Shown here: positions 17,852 to 26,305 of the stretch, piece by piece
Layout: each line of letters begins with the position of its first letter
Numbering within the stretch: the stretch's first letter is position 1
Assembly: GCF_900100015.1 (NCBI RefSeq)
Contig: NZ_FNDD01000033.1
Span: forward strand, 1-64,000
DNA: 64,000 bases
Direction: 5' to 3'
Source: Vibrio xiamenensis
GTDB taxonomy: Bacteria; Pseudomonadota; Gammaproteobacteria; Enterobacterales; Vibrionaceae
The notes under the pieces: model-generated
Databases searched by the model: none
Told to the model about the DNA's origin: nothing
The model's input: the letters and a program-made list of their open reading frames with translations, nothing else
Position numbers and translations under genes: made by a program

Positions 17852-18904
17852 ATGATCAGTAAAAAAACCATAGCCCTGCTGCTTGCAGGTGCAATAAGCA
17901 CAAGTGTCGCAGCCGAACAGATTACTGCCGTCTCTTTTGGTGGCTCATATGGCGAAACCCAGCAAAAGTACATGCTTGACCCATATATGGCAGAATCCGG
18001 CAACAAAATCCTATTTGAAAACTACTCTGGCGGTGTCGCTGAACTGAAAGCGCAAGTCGAAAGCGGTAACGTAATGTGGGACGTTATCGATATGGAAGTG
18101 ATCGACCTTGAGCGTGCCTGTTCTGAAGGCTTGCTAGAACCTTTCCCGATGGACACCCTACCGGCTGGCGATGACGGTACACCTGCGGCCAAAGACTTCG
18201 CTGGCGAAGCATTAGCGAACGAGTGTGGCGTCGGTAACATCGTTTGGACCGTACTTTACGCCTACAACAAAGACACCATCAAAGGCGGTAAGCCAATGAC
18301 CATCAAGGATCTTTTTGATACCAAAAAGTTCCCGGGCAAACGCGCGCTGCGCAAACGTCCTCAAGTGAATATGGAATGGGCTTTGATTGCCGATGGCGTG
18401 CCAAAATCCGAAGTCTATGACGTGCTAGAAACCGAAGAAGGTCAACAACGCGCCCTCGATAAACTGGCCACCATCAAAGATGACATTGTGTGGTTCGACT
18501 CTTGGTCTCAAGCGCCACAACTGCTTAACGATGGCGGCGCGGTAATGGTGCAAGCCGCTAATGGCCGTATCTTTAGCGCGATCAAAGCTGAAAGCAAACC
18601 GTTTGAAATGGTTTGGGATGGCAACTTGTACGATTTGGATGTGTGGGCCGTAGTAAAAGGCACCAAACACAAAGAAACTGCGCAAGATTTCATTCGCTAC
18701 GCCACAGGTTCCAAACCACTTTCTGGCATGCCGGATATCGCCTACGGTCCGACTCGTACCTCATCATACAAATATGTTGATAAGAGCGTGATCCCTATGC
18801 TGCCCTCTTCTCACCTAGACGAAGGCTTGAAAGCATCGAGCGTATTCTGGGCCGACTATGGCGAATCACTGGGCGAGAAGTTCAACGAGTGGCTACTCAA
18901 ATAG
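17852..18904 (+). CDS. polyamine-type ABC substrate-binding protein
   Basis: The 350-residue periplasmic protein has a signal peptide (TIALLLAGAISTSVAAEQ), then ITAVSFGGSYGETQQKYML, the opening of PotD-like spermidine/putrescine-type receptors. I chose the ATG at 17852, with AAAGGAA just upstream; a TTG at 17837 would add five residues but overlaps the ribosome binding site. The ligand cannot be told from sequence. It lies 42 bp after the ATPase gene. Confidence 0.9.
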   Translation: MISKKTIALLLAGAISTSVAAEQITAVSFGGSYGETQQKYMLDPYMAESGNKILFENYSGGVAELKAQVESGNVMWDVIDMEVIDLERACSEGLLEPFPMDTLPAGDDGTPAAKDFAGEALANECGVGNIVWTVLYAYNKDTIKGGKPMTIKDLFDTKKFPGKRALRKRPQVNMEWALIADGVPKSEVYDVLETEEGQQRALDKLATIKDDIVWFDSWSQAPQLLNDGGAVMVQAANGRIFSAIKAESKPFEMVWDGNLYDLDVWAVVKGTKHKETAQDFIRYATGSKPLSGMPDIAYGPTRTSSYKYVDKSVIPMLPSSHLDEGLKASSVFWADYGESLGEKFNEWLLK

Positions 18905-18933
18905 TCGTGACTCGAATCAGTTAGGAGAACAGG

Positions 18934-20172
18934 ATGTCAGCGCATTTAAGTATTGAAGAGATAGCCCATAGCCAGAAACAGCTTAGGCGTAAGAAAATTC
19001 GGTTACTGGCGTTTACCCTACCACTTTTGTGCTTTGTGACGCTGGCATTTCTCGCTCCGATTGCGACCATGCTGTATCGCAGTGTCTATCATCCTACCGT
19101 GTCGCAGTTAATTCCGCAGACCCTTACCGAGATGAAGCAATGGGACGCATCAAGCAAAACCCTGCCGCCCGCGCCTGTGCTGGCAACCTTTAGCGCCGAG
19201 CTACAAACTCTTGCCAGCGAACGTAACTCAGGCAAACTGGCGGAAGAGCTCAACCGCGCCGTGCCCGGTTCATCGAGCTTGATTAAGTCCAGTGCGCGAA
19301 AACTCAAACGCATTGATCAGCAGGAATTGCTGGACGGCGAAGGAAAACAGCTACTCGCAATCCACAAAAAATGGCACGACCCTAAGATTTGGATCGCGAT
19401 GAAAAAGCTCGGTAGTGTTTGGACCGAACGCTATTACCTCACCGCTCTGGATCTCAAACTGTCGCCATCAGGTGATATCGAGGCGCGCAGCACTCAAATT
19501 TACCTCAAGCTTTACTGGCGCAGTCTGCGAATTGCGTTAACCATTACGCTCCTGACCGCGCTGTTAGCATTCCCGCTTTCTTACTACTTGGCCAATACCA
19601 GTAGCCGCAAAGCCAACACATTGATGGTATTTGTGCTACTGCCGTTTTGGACCTCACTGTTAGTGCGCACTACCTCATGGATTGCGCTGTTGCAAACCAA
19701 TGGCGTGGTGAACAGCACACTTGAGAGCATCGGCATCATCAGTAAACCGCTGGAAATGCTCTATACCGAGTTCGCCACCGTGATTGCCATGACCCATATT
19801 CTATTACCGTTTATGGTCTTGCCACTCTACAGCGTGATGAAAAATATTGACCCAAGCTACTTTAGAGCCGCGTTATCACTGGGCTCAAAACCGATGCCCG
19901 CATTCTTTAAGATTTATTTCCCAATGACACTGCCCGGTTTAAGCGCCGGCGCACTGCTGGTGTTTATTATTTCGATTGGCTACTACATTACCCCCGCGCT
20001 GGTGGGCGGTACCGACGGCCAGATGATCAGTAACATTATCGCCTTTCATATGCAGTCTTCAAATAACTGGGAGTTAGCCGCGGCGCTGGGTAGCTTGCTG
20101 CTGATCCTTATCGTGGCACTGTACTGGATTTACGATCGCCTAGTTGGCGTCAACAACATTAAGTTGGGTTAA
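18934..20172 (+). CDS. polyamine-type ABC permease 1 with large periplasmic insertion
   Basis: This PotB-like permease is 412 residues long, against about 280-300 for the usual family member. After the first membrane segment (about residues 23-47) there is a charged, hydrophilic stretch of about 145 residues before the next segment at about 196. The standard six-segment core with the ATPase-contact loop (AALSLGSKPMPAFFKIYFPM, about residues 310-329) follows. Long insertions of this sort are known in some proteobacterial permeases of this class. AGGAG lies six bases before the ATG. Confidence 0.9.
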   Translation: MSAHLSIEEIAHSQKQLRRKKIRLLAFTLPLLCFVTLAFLAPIATMLYRSVYHPTVSQLIPQTLTEMKQWDASSKTLPPAPVLATFSAELQTLASERNSGKLAEELNRAVPGSSSLIKSSARKLKRIDQQELLDGEGKQLLAIHKKWHDPKIWIAMKKLGSVWTERYYLTALDLKLSPSGDIEARSTQIYLKLYWRSLRIALTITLLTALLAFPLSYYLANTSSRKANTLMVFVLLPFWTSLLVRTTSWIALLQTNGVVNSTLESIGIISKPLEMLYTEFATVIAMTHILLPFMVLPLYSVMKNIDPSYFRAALSLGSKPMPAFFKIYFPMTLPGLSAGALLVFIISIGYYITPALVGGTDGQMISNIIAFHMQSSNNWELAAALGSLLLILIVALYWIYDRLVGVNNIKLG

Positions 20173-20175
20173 GCT

Positions 20176-21027
20176 ATGTTTCGATTTCCTCGCTACTATT
20201 CACCACTGCAAAAACTCGGCTCGGTCAGCCTATCGGCATCGGCCTATTTAGTGTTGGCGTTCTTGATGCTGCCAATTTTGGTGATCATTCCGCTGTCGTT
20301 TAACGCTGAGCCGTTTTTCACCTTTACCAAAGGCATGCTGGCCTTTGACCCTGATGCCTATTCCTTAAAATGGTATCAGCAAATTTTTGCCGATGACCAA
20401 TGGCTACTGGCGATTAAAAACAGCTTCTTTATCGGCATCTGCGCGACGGTGATCGCGACTGTGCTCGGCACGTTGGCCGCCATCGGCATGAGCAATTCAG
20501 ACATGCCGTTTCAGCGCGCGATTATGGCAATGCTGCTGTCACCGATGATCGTCCCTTTGATCATCACCGCCGCCGGTATGTTCTTTTTCTACACTCAATT
20601 TAACCTTGCGGGCAGTTATCTTGGCGTGATTATCGCCCACGCCGCTCTGGGCACACCATTTGTGATTATTACCGTGAACGCCGCGCTTGCTGGGTTTGAT
20701 CACTCCTTGGTTAACGCATCACTTGGGATGGGCGCAAAACCCACCTACACCTTCTTTAAAATCATCATGCCGCTGATTCGTCCGGGAGTTATCTCCGGGG
20801 CGTTATTTGCTTTTGTGACCTCATTTGACGAAGTGATTGTGGTGCTATTTCTGGCAGGCCCAGAGCAGCGAACCATTCCGCGGCAGATGTTCTCTGGTCT
20901 TCGCGAAGAAATCAGCCCAACCATTTTGGCGGTTGCGACGCTATTGGTGGTGGTTTCAATGCTGCTGCTGTTAACCCTTGAATACTTAAGAGCGCGCTCT
21001 GAGAGAATTCGCATGGGTGAACTGTAG
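20176..21027 (+). CDS. polyamine-type ABC permease 2 (PotC-like)
   Basis: The 283-residue protein has six membrane segments and the ATPase-contact loop ASLGMGAKPTYTFFKIIMPL near residues 188-207. It pairs with the longer permease encoded three bases upstream. Start and spacing indicate translational coupling. Confidence 0.9.
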   Translation: MFRFPRYYSPLQKLGSVSLSASAYLVLAFLMLPILVIIPLSFNAEPFFTFTKGMLAFDPDAYSLKWYQQIFADDQWLLAIKNSFFIGICATVIATVLGTLAAIGMSNSDMPFQRAIMAMLLSPMIVPLIITAAGMFFFYTQFNLAGSYLGVIIAHAALGTPFVIITVNAALAGFDHSLVNASLGMGAKPTYTFFKIIMPLIRPGVISGALFAFVTSFDEVIVVLFLAGPEQRTIPRQMFSGLREEISPTILAVATLLVVVSMLLLLTLEYLRARSERIRMGEL

Positions 21028-21083
21028 ACGTGGAATAGTGTCAATTGACCCCCTGTGTTATGTTAATGCTTAAAGGGAGCGTT

Positions 21084-21107
21084 ATGAATAACATAGGGAT
21101 TCAATGA
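21084..21107 (+). CDS. seven-codon minicistron coupled to the carbamoyltransferase gene
   Basis: After a good Shine-Dalgarno sequence (AAAGGGAG) an ATG opens a seven-codon frame, MNNIGIQ, whose TGA overlaps the ATG of the next gene as ATGA. The carbamoyltransferase itself has only a modest ribosome binding site, so it may be translated mainly by reinitiation. Whether the peptide itself has a role is unknown. Confidence 0.45.
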   Translation: MNNIGIQ

Positions 21108-21946
21108 AATTACTCGATATCAATAGCCTTGAAAAACACCAGATCTTAGAGATTTGGCAACAGGTGTCTGACCAAGTCACCGAGCCGCTTCAAGGCAGCG
21201 TGGCTTGGTCGTTTGAAGGCAACGGCATTCGTACTCGCACCACGTTTATCCAAGCGTTTCAAAAGCTTGGTTTGAATTATGTTGAATTACCCAATTTTCT
21301 AAAAACCGCAGAAGCGGTTGATGACTTGGCCGGTTATTTGGACCCCTTTTACTCGCTGTATGTGATTCGTGATGGCAATCATCAGCGCATGACAGAATTT
21401 GCCAATGCCACCAGCAAACCGGTGATTAACGCCATGTCGAGTGAGGCGCATCCCTGCGAAGTGTTAACCGATGGCTACTCTTTGTATCGACAACATGGTT
21501 CCCTTGATAACCTGCGGATTTTATTGTGGGGGCCTATGACCAACGTATTTAAGTCTTGGCACTCATTGGCGCAAGTTCTTGGCATCACTATTACTCACTT
21601 TTGTCCAAGCTCTGAACACAGCGATAAGCATTCTGTCTCTGCTGATCACTCTGGCTGTGAGAAGCAGTACGTCCACTATATCGATGAGCTTGATGGCGAG
21701 TTCGATGTGGTCATCACCGACGCGTGGCCAAAAGGCTTTGCAGATAACACTTACTCCATGTCCATGGCTCATCTTGCAAAACTGGGGCATCCGCAATTAC
21801 TTCCCACACCGCCAGTCACCATCGGCAATGAAGTGCTGTTTAAACCCAGCACTTATGCACATTTTGCTGGCTACGAGCAAAAGCGCTGGCTGTTGCCCGT
21901 ACAGACAGCGATTGTCCAATATCTACTCACTCATGCATCGCGCTAA
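21104..21946 (+). CDS. atypical aspartate/ornithine carbamoyltransferase-like protein
   Basis: The 280-residue protein has the carbamoyltransferase fold order but is shorter than the usual 310-335 residues. The carbamoyl-phosphate loop STRTR reads GIRTR (residues 41-45) in FEGNGIRTRTTF. The HPxQ motif reads HPCE (116-119). The TDxW segment is kept as TDAWPKG near 205, while the HCLP-type motif near the C terminus is missing (PTPPVTIGNEVLF). A His-rich stretch lies at about 161-181. It follows a polyamine-type importer, so an amine or guanidino substrate is plausible, but the changed motifs make a normal transferase reaction uncertain. Confidence 0.75.
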   Translation: MKLLDINSLEKHQILEIWQQVSDQVTEPLQGSVAWSFEGNGIRTRTTFIQAFQKLGLNYVELPNFLKTAEAVDDLAGYLDPFYSLYVIRDGNHQRMTEFANATSKPVINAMSSEAHPCEVLTDGYSLYRQHGSLDNLRILLWGPMTNVFKSWHSLAQVLGITITHFCPSSEHSDKHSVSADHSGCEKQYVHYIDELDGEFDVVITDAWPKGFADNTYSMSMAHLAKLGHPQLLPTPPVTIGNEVLFKPSTYAHFAGYEQKRWLLPVQTAIVQYLLTHASR

Positions 21947-22068
21947 GCGCGGGTAAAACTTGAGGTTGTTTTACAACCAAAATCACTTATCACGACTTGA
22001 AAGTCACTGGTTGCAAACAACAAAGTGGCTTAGTATGCCAATTATCAGTCCAGCTTTGTGAGCGACTC

Positions 22069-23829
22069 ATGAGCCGTAAAAACAATCAGAACCTCAGTAT
22101 TCTGCTGCAATTGCGCAGCTTTATTGCCCCTTATAAATGGCGCGTTATCGCCGCGCTTATTGCTCTGATGGCGACCGCAAGCCTGACGTTATCAGTGGGC
22201 TACGGCGTGCGTTTGCTTATCGACCAAGGCTTTGCTCAACAGTCGTTGAATGAGCTTGGCAACGCCATCAAGTTTATTATTGGCGTGACACTGTGCATTG
22301 CTATCGGCACCTTCTTTCGCTTCTATCTGGTCTCTTGTGTTGGCGAACGAGTCAGCGCCGACATTCGTCTGGCGGTGTTTAACCATGTGGTGACCCTGCA
22401 TCCAAGCTATTTTGAAACCCACAGTAGCGGCGATATCATGTCGCGCCTCACCACCGATACGACGCTGCTGCAAAGCATTATTGGTTCGTCATTTTCCATG
22501 GCGATGCGCAGCGCGTTAATGTGCGTTGGCGCGATTGTGATGTTGTTTGCCACCAACGTTAAGCTCACTCTGATTGTGCTGATTTCGGTGCCCTTGGTTT
22601 TGATACCGATTCTGATTTACGGACGCCGCGTGCGGGCACTATCGCGCCAAAGCCAAGATTCGATGGCTGATGTTGGCAGCTATGCTGGCGAGGCAATCGA
22701 GCAGATCAAAACGGTGCAAAGCTTTAGTTCTGAGCAGTATGAAAAAGCCGCATTTGCCGATGAGGTAGAGAAAGCCTATGAAGTGGGACGCCAGCGCGTC
22801 AAGCAGCGAGCGATTCTGATCTCAGGCGTGATTGTGATTGTGTTTAGCGCCATTGCCGGCATGCTTTGGGTCGGCGGCAGTGACGTGATTCAAGGCCAAA
22901 TGTCGGCCGGCGATCTGGCGGCGTTTGTGTTTTACGCGATTATGGTCGCTTCATCCACCGCCACCATTTCCGAAGTGATGGGCGAGCTGCAACGCGCGGC
23001 AGGTGCCACCGAAAGACTGATTGAAATCCTGCACGTTGAAAGCGATATTCAAGCGCCAAGCCAGCCAATGACAATAACCGAAACTATGCCTGCCGAAGTC
23101 ACCTTTGACTCGGTAAGTTTCAACTACCCCTCGCGCCCTGACCAGCCTGCGATCAAAGAACTCAATCTCACTGCTGAACAAGGCAAAGTGTTGGCACTGG
23201 TCGGCCCATCAGGCGCGGGTAAAACCACACTGTTTGAACTGCTGCAACGTTTTTACGATACTGAGCAGGGCCAAGTGCTGTATGGCGGTATTGATATTCG
23301 CAACTTAGACCCGAGCGACCTACGCCGCCAGATGGCGCTGGTGCCGCAGCAGCCCGCCCTATTTAGCCACGATGTCTTTCACAACATTCGCTACGGCAAT
23401 CCGACTGCTACCGACGAGCAAGTGATCGCGGCGGCGAAAAAAGCGCATGCCCATGAGTTTATTGAAAAGCTTCCCGACGGCTACCATAGCTTTCTTGGCG
23501 AGCGCGGCGTAAGGCTATCTGGCGGGCAGAAACAGCGCATCGCGATTGCTCGCGCGATTCTTAAAGACCCAAAAATTCTGCTGCTCGACGAAGCCACCAG
23601 CGCCCTTGATAGTGAAAGCGAACACCACGTTCAACAAGCGTTAGAAGCGTTAATGAAAGGTCGTACTACGCTTATCATCGCTCATCGTTTATCCACCATC
23701 CAACACGCCGATAAAATCGCAGTCTTAGACGATGGCGCTATAGTGGATATTGGCGATCACTCATCACTGATGCAAAGTTGCGAACTGTATCAGCGCCTCG
23801 TCGCGCTGCAATTTAAGCACATGCAATAG
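22069..23829 (+). CDS. MsbA-related ABC exporter (fused membrane and ATPase domains)
   Basis: The 586-residue half-transporter has a six-segment type IV exporter domain (about residues 20-300) and an ATPase domain (about 335-580) with Walker A GPSGAGKTT, signature LSGGQKQR and LLDEATSALD. It resembles the MsbA-related group of proteobacterial multidrug or lipid exporters; the substrate is unknown. I chose the ATG at 22069, where homology begins. A TTG at 21997 would add 24 residues of unlikely sequence. A hairpin GGTTGT-TTT-ACAACC at 21964-21978 lies upstream. Confidence 0.88.
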   Translation: MSRKNNQNLSILLQLRSFIAPYKWRVIAALIALMATASLTLSVGYGVRLLIDQGFAQQSLNELGNAIKFIIGVTLCIAIGTFFRFYLVSCVGERVSADIRLAVFNHVVTLHPSYFETHSSGDIMSRLTTDTTLLQSIIGSSFSMAMRSALMCVGAIVMLFATNVKLTLIVLISVPLVLIPILIYGRRVRALSRQSQDSMADVGSYAGEAIEQIKTVQSFSSEQYEKAAFADEVEKAYEVGRQRVKQRAILISGVIVIVFSAIAGMLWVGGSDVIQGQMSAGDLAAFVFYAIMVASSTATISEVMGELQRAAGATERLIEILHVESDIQAPSQPMTITETMPAEVTFDSVSFNYPSRPDQPAIKELNLTAEQGKVLALVGPSGAGKTTLFELLQRFYDTEQGQVLYGGIDIRNLDPSDLRRQMALVPQQPALFSHDVFHNIRYGNPTATDEQVIAAAKKAHAHEFIEKLPDGYHSFLGERGVRLSGGQKQRIAIARAILKDPKILLLDEATSALDSESEHHVQQALEALMKGRTTLIIAHRLSTIQHADKIAVLDDGAIVDIGDHSSLMQSCELYQRLVALQFKHMQ

Positions 23830-23869
23830 TCACGAAGTTGGCGTCTAGGCTGTAAGCGAGGCGCTTTCT

Positions 23870-24697
23870 TCAAGGGCAGCCTGAAACTAAGTCGGCAATT
23901 TTTTGTTGATCTTGCGCGGCGATGGGCGTGTAAACCACTAAGCTCAGCTCTGGACTACCGGACACAGAAAATGATGAATAGGCGAGGTTAAGCTCGCCTG
24001 CGCTGGGGTTATGCAGTGTCTTGACCCCTGCCGTGAATTCATTGACTTCATGAGAACGCCAAAACTGTTTAAATTCGGCGCTTTGCTCACTGAGATCAGC
24101 AATAAAATCGGCGGTGCGTTGGTTTTCCCCGAGCCTTGCAATATCAGAGCGAAACGCGCTCACCAATAAACGCGCAGTGTCATGCCAATCCGGGTTGTGC
24201 AATCGAACCTCATGGCGCAGAAAAAACAACTTTAAAATATTTCGCTCGTCCACTGGCAATTTGGCGTAATCGGTTAGTACGCAGGCGGCGGCTTGATTCC
24301 AAGCCAGCACATCCCAAGTTAAGTTGCGGATCAATGCCGGATTCGGCGACAGCGCATCGAGAATCTGTTGCAGGCGCGGTGCGATTTGCGCTTTAAGTTG
24401 ATAGTTGCTCTCTGGCGGACGGCCCAAGGTGGTTAAAAATAGGTATTCGGTTTCGGCGCTACTGAGCAGCAGCGCTTTGGCAATTCTTCCCAGCACTTCA
24501 CCTGATGGTGTGCCACCACGTCCTTGTTCAAGCCAGGTATACCAAGTCACGCTGATGTTGGCTCGCGCGGCCACTTCTTCGCGGCGTAATCCCGGCGTAC
24601 GCCGCCGCGCCGCCGAGTAACCCAAGGCCAACGGGTCAAGGCGCTGACGTTTATCTTTAAGAAACTCACCAAGATGGCTTTCGTTACTCGCTTTCAT
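23870..24697 (-). CDS. XRE-family regulator with MmyB-like ligand domain
   Basis: The 275-residue regulator starts with a helix-turn-helix of the XRE type (RREEVAARANISVTWYTWLEQGR, about residues 35-57) and continues with the MmyB-like effector domain (LIRNLTWDVLAWNQAA near residue 120), which in related proteins binds fatty-acid-like ligands. It is divergent from a short-chain dehydrogenase gene, with a perfect palindrome in the shared promoter. This pairing of regulator and dehydrogenase is common in proteobacteria. Confidence 0.9.
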   Translation of the reverse strand: MKASNESHLGEFLKDKRQRLDPLALGYSAARRRTPGLRREEVAARANISVTWYTWLEQGRGGTPSGEVLGRIAKALLLSSAETEYLFLTTLGRPPESNYQLKAQIAPRLQQILDALSPNPALIRNLTWDVLAWNQAAACVLTDYAKLPVDERNILKLFFLRHEVRLHNPDWHDTARLLVSAFRSDIARLGENQRTADFIADLSEQSAEFKQFWRSHEVNEFTAGVKTLHNPSAGELNLAYSSFSVSGSPELSLVVYTPIAAQDQQKIADLVSGCP

Positions 24698-24721
24698 TTA
24701 TCCTGTTAGTCCTTATACCAT

Positions 24722-24741
24722 GATAAAGTCACTACTTTATC
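24722..24741. promoter_or_regulatory. palindromic operator in the XRE/dehydrogenase divergent promoter
   Basis: GATAAAGT and ACTTTATC form a perfect 8+8 inverted repeat around CACT. It lies 25 bp from the regulator start and about 50 bp from the dehydrogenase start, a natural place for joint control. Part of a third arm, GATAAAG, occurs again at 24777. Confidence 0.75.
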
Positions 24742-24792
24742 GCGTTCACCACGCCCCTACAATGGCCGGGTTCTCTGATAAAGGAAAGTGTT

Positions 24793-25680
24793 ATGACTGA
24801 CGTTTTTGTTACGGGTGCTAGCGGCTTTATTGGCCATGCGATCTGCCAAGAGTTCGTTACCCACGGCTACCAAGTGCTAGGGTTGACTCGCTCACAAAAG
24901 GGCGCTGATGCACTTAGCCAAATCGGCGTTAAGCCGGTGCTCGCAAGTTTGGATCAAAGTGAATTATTACAAGCTACTGCTGCGCAGTGCGATGCAGTAA
25001 TTCACACCGCGTTTAACCACGATTTTTCAACCTTTGTACAAAACTGCCAAGATGATAAACAGGTGATCATGCAACTTGGCCAAGCGCTTGCGGGTACCAA
25101 CAAAACGCTGATTGTTACCTCGGGAGCATTTATGACCGGCGCTGAGCACAATGCCCAGCCCGAAACCCCTCGTCTCACTAGCGACCAAATGCCAAGAGCC
25201 GCCTCCGACGAAGCCGCGCTGGCCTGCGCTGCGTTAGGAGTAAACGCCTTGCTGGTTGGTCTTCCTCAGGTACATAATCCTCATAAACTTGGACTGGTGA
25301 GTTATTTATTCAATATCGCGCGTCAAAGCGGCGTTTCTTGCTACGTTGAACAAGGCAACAACCGGTGGTCAGCCGCGCACTTGCAAGACATTGCCCGCTT
25401 GTATCGTCTGGCGTTAGAAAAGGGTCAAAGCGGCATGAAATACATCGCGGCGGCAGAGCAAAATATCGCCTTTTGCGATATTGCCAGCGCCATTGCCAAG
25501 CGCTTGGATGTACCTACGCAAAGCTTGAGCTCAGATGATGCATCAAACCATTTTGGCGCAATGAGTCGTCTGGTGCAGGAAAATCTAAACGCATCTGGGC
25601 AGGGCACTAAACAACTGCTTGGTTGGACGCCAAACGGCCCGTGTTTATTTGATGATATCGCCAACGCGATTGTGGAATAA
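24793..25680 (+). CDS. atypical short-chain dehydrogenase/reductase (NAD-dependent epimerase-like)
   Basis: The 295-residue Rossmann protein has the N-terminal dinucleotide loop VTGASGFIGHAICQEF (about residues 6-21). It lacks a clear YxxxK active site at the usual place, typical of atypical or NmrA-like SDRs. It likely reduces or senses a small metabolite, but the substrate is unknown. It is divergent from, and probably controlled by, the XRE regulator. AAGGAAAG precedes the ATG. A strong bidirectional terminator follows. Confidence 0.85.
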   Translation: MTDVFVTGASGFIGHAICQEFVTHGYQVLGLTRSQKGADALSQIGVKPVLASLDQSELLQATAAQCDAVIHTAFNHDFSTFVQNCQDDKQVIMQLGQALAGTNKTLIVTSGAFMTGAEHNAQPETPRLTSDQMPRAASDEAALACAALGVNALLVGLPQVHNPHKLGLVSYLFNIARQSGVSCYVEQGNNRWSAAHLQDIARLYRLALEKGQSGMKYIAAAEQNIAFCDIASAIAKRLDVPTQSLSSDDASNHFGAMSRLVQENLNASGQGTKQLLGWTPNGPCLFDDIANAIVE

Positions 25681-25696
25681 GCTTTACCCAAAGCGT

Positions 25697-25726
25697 AAAA
25701 AAGAGACTCAATGAGTCTCTTTTTTT
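25697..25726. terminator. bidirectional rho-independent terminator
   Basis: AAAAAAGAGACTC and GAGTCTCTTTTTTT pair around a short AAT loop, giving U-tracts on both strands. It serves the dehydrogenase (plus) and the lipoprotein gene ending at 25750 (minus). Confidence 0.92.
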
Positions 25727-25749
25727 GATGATGAACGCTAAGTTGCCAT

Positions 25750-26136
25750 TTATAAATCAGAACACAGCGTTAACTGATCGTTTTTATAGCTGCAAAATAC
25801 CGGATAAATCCCAGCATGCTCTTTAGTCGGTTTATCATTAAGAATGATATCTTTGTAATTATCCCATCCGTGTCTGGCTAACAGCACACAGTAATCTGGA
25901 TTCTCCGCTTTCTGACATTCACTTTTGGCATGCTGATAAGCGATGTACTCGATCGAGCATTGCTCAGCGTCTTGCGTTTCTTGATATGCCGACTGACAAT
26001 AATTGGCATCATCATTATGTTGAGAAAATTCACTCCAAGACACTGAACGTGCGCACCCCGTAACCGACAGCAATACGAGAGTGAAAAGCGTGACATGTTT
26101 TCGCGTGACATTTTTTCGCAAAATATGGTTTCGCAT
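25750..26136 (-). CDS. hypothetical Cys-rich lipoprotein
   Basis: The 128-residue product has a signal peptide with a good lipobox (LLSVTGC; lipidated Cys at about residue 28) after a basic N terminus. The mature part is small and hydrophilic and contains several further Cys residues. I do not recognise the family. AAGGGG lies five bases before the ATG. It appears to be a single gene. Confidence 0.75.
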   Translation of the reverse strand: MRNHILRKNVTRKHVTLFTLVLLSVTGCARSVSWSEFSQHNDDANYCQSAYQETQDAEQCSIEYIAYQHAKSECQKAENPDYCVLLARHGWDNYKDIILNDKPTKEHAGIYPVFCSYKNDQLTLCSDL

Positions 26137-26305
26137 GGTATCCCCTTAACCGTTGATACGTCTTTGTTACAGACGCAGTCGTGTTTCAACCAAAATGCGG
26201 CGACTCAAACACAGCGATTAAATGCCCGTTAGCGAAACTTTTGCCGATGTCACGTTTGGCAAAATTTCGCGCATCTTAGAATCAGCTAAGTGCGCGAAAC
26301 ACGAT

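Noticed and set aside
22035..22061. Eight-codon frame MPIISPAL before the ABC exporter
   Set aside because: No convincing ribosome binding site and no associated attenuator apart from one small stem further upstream.
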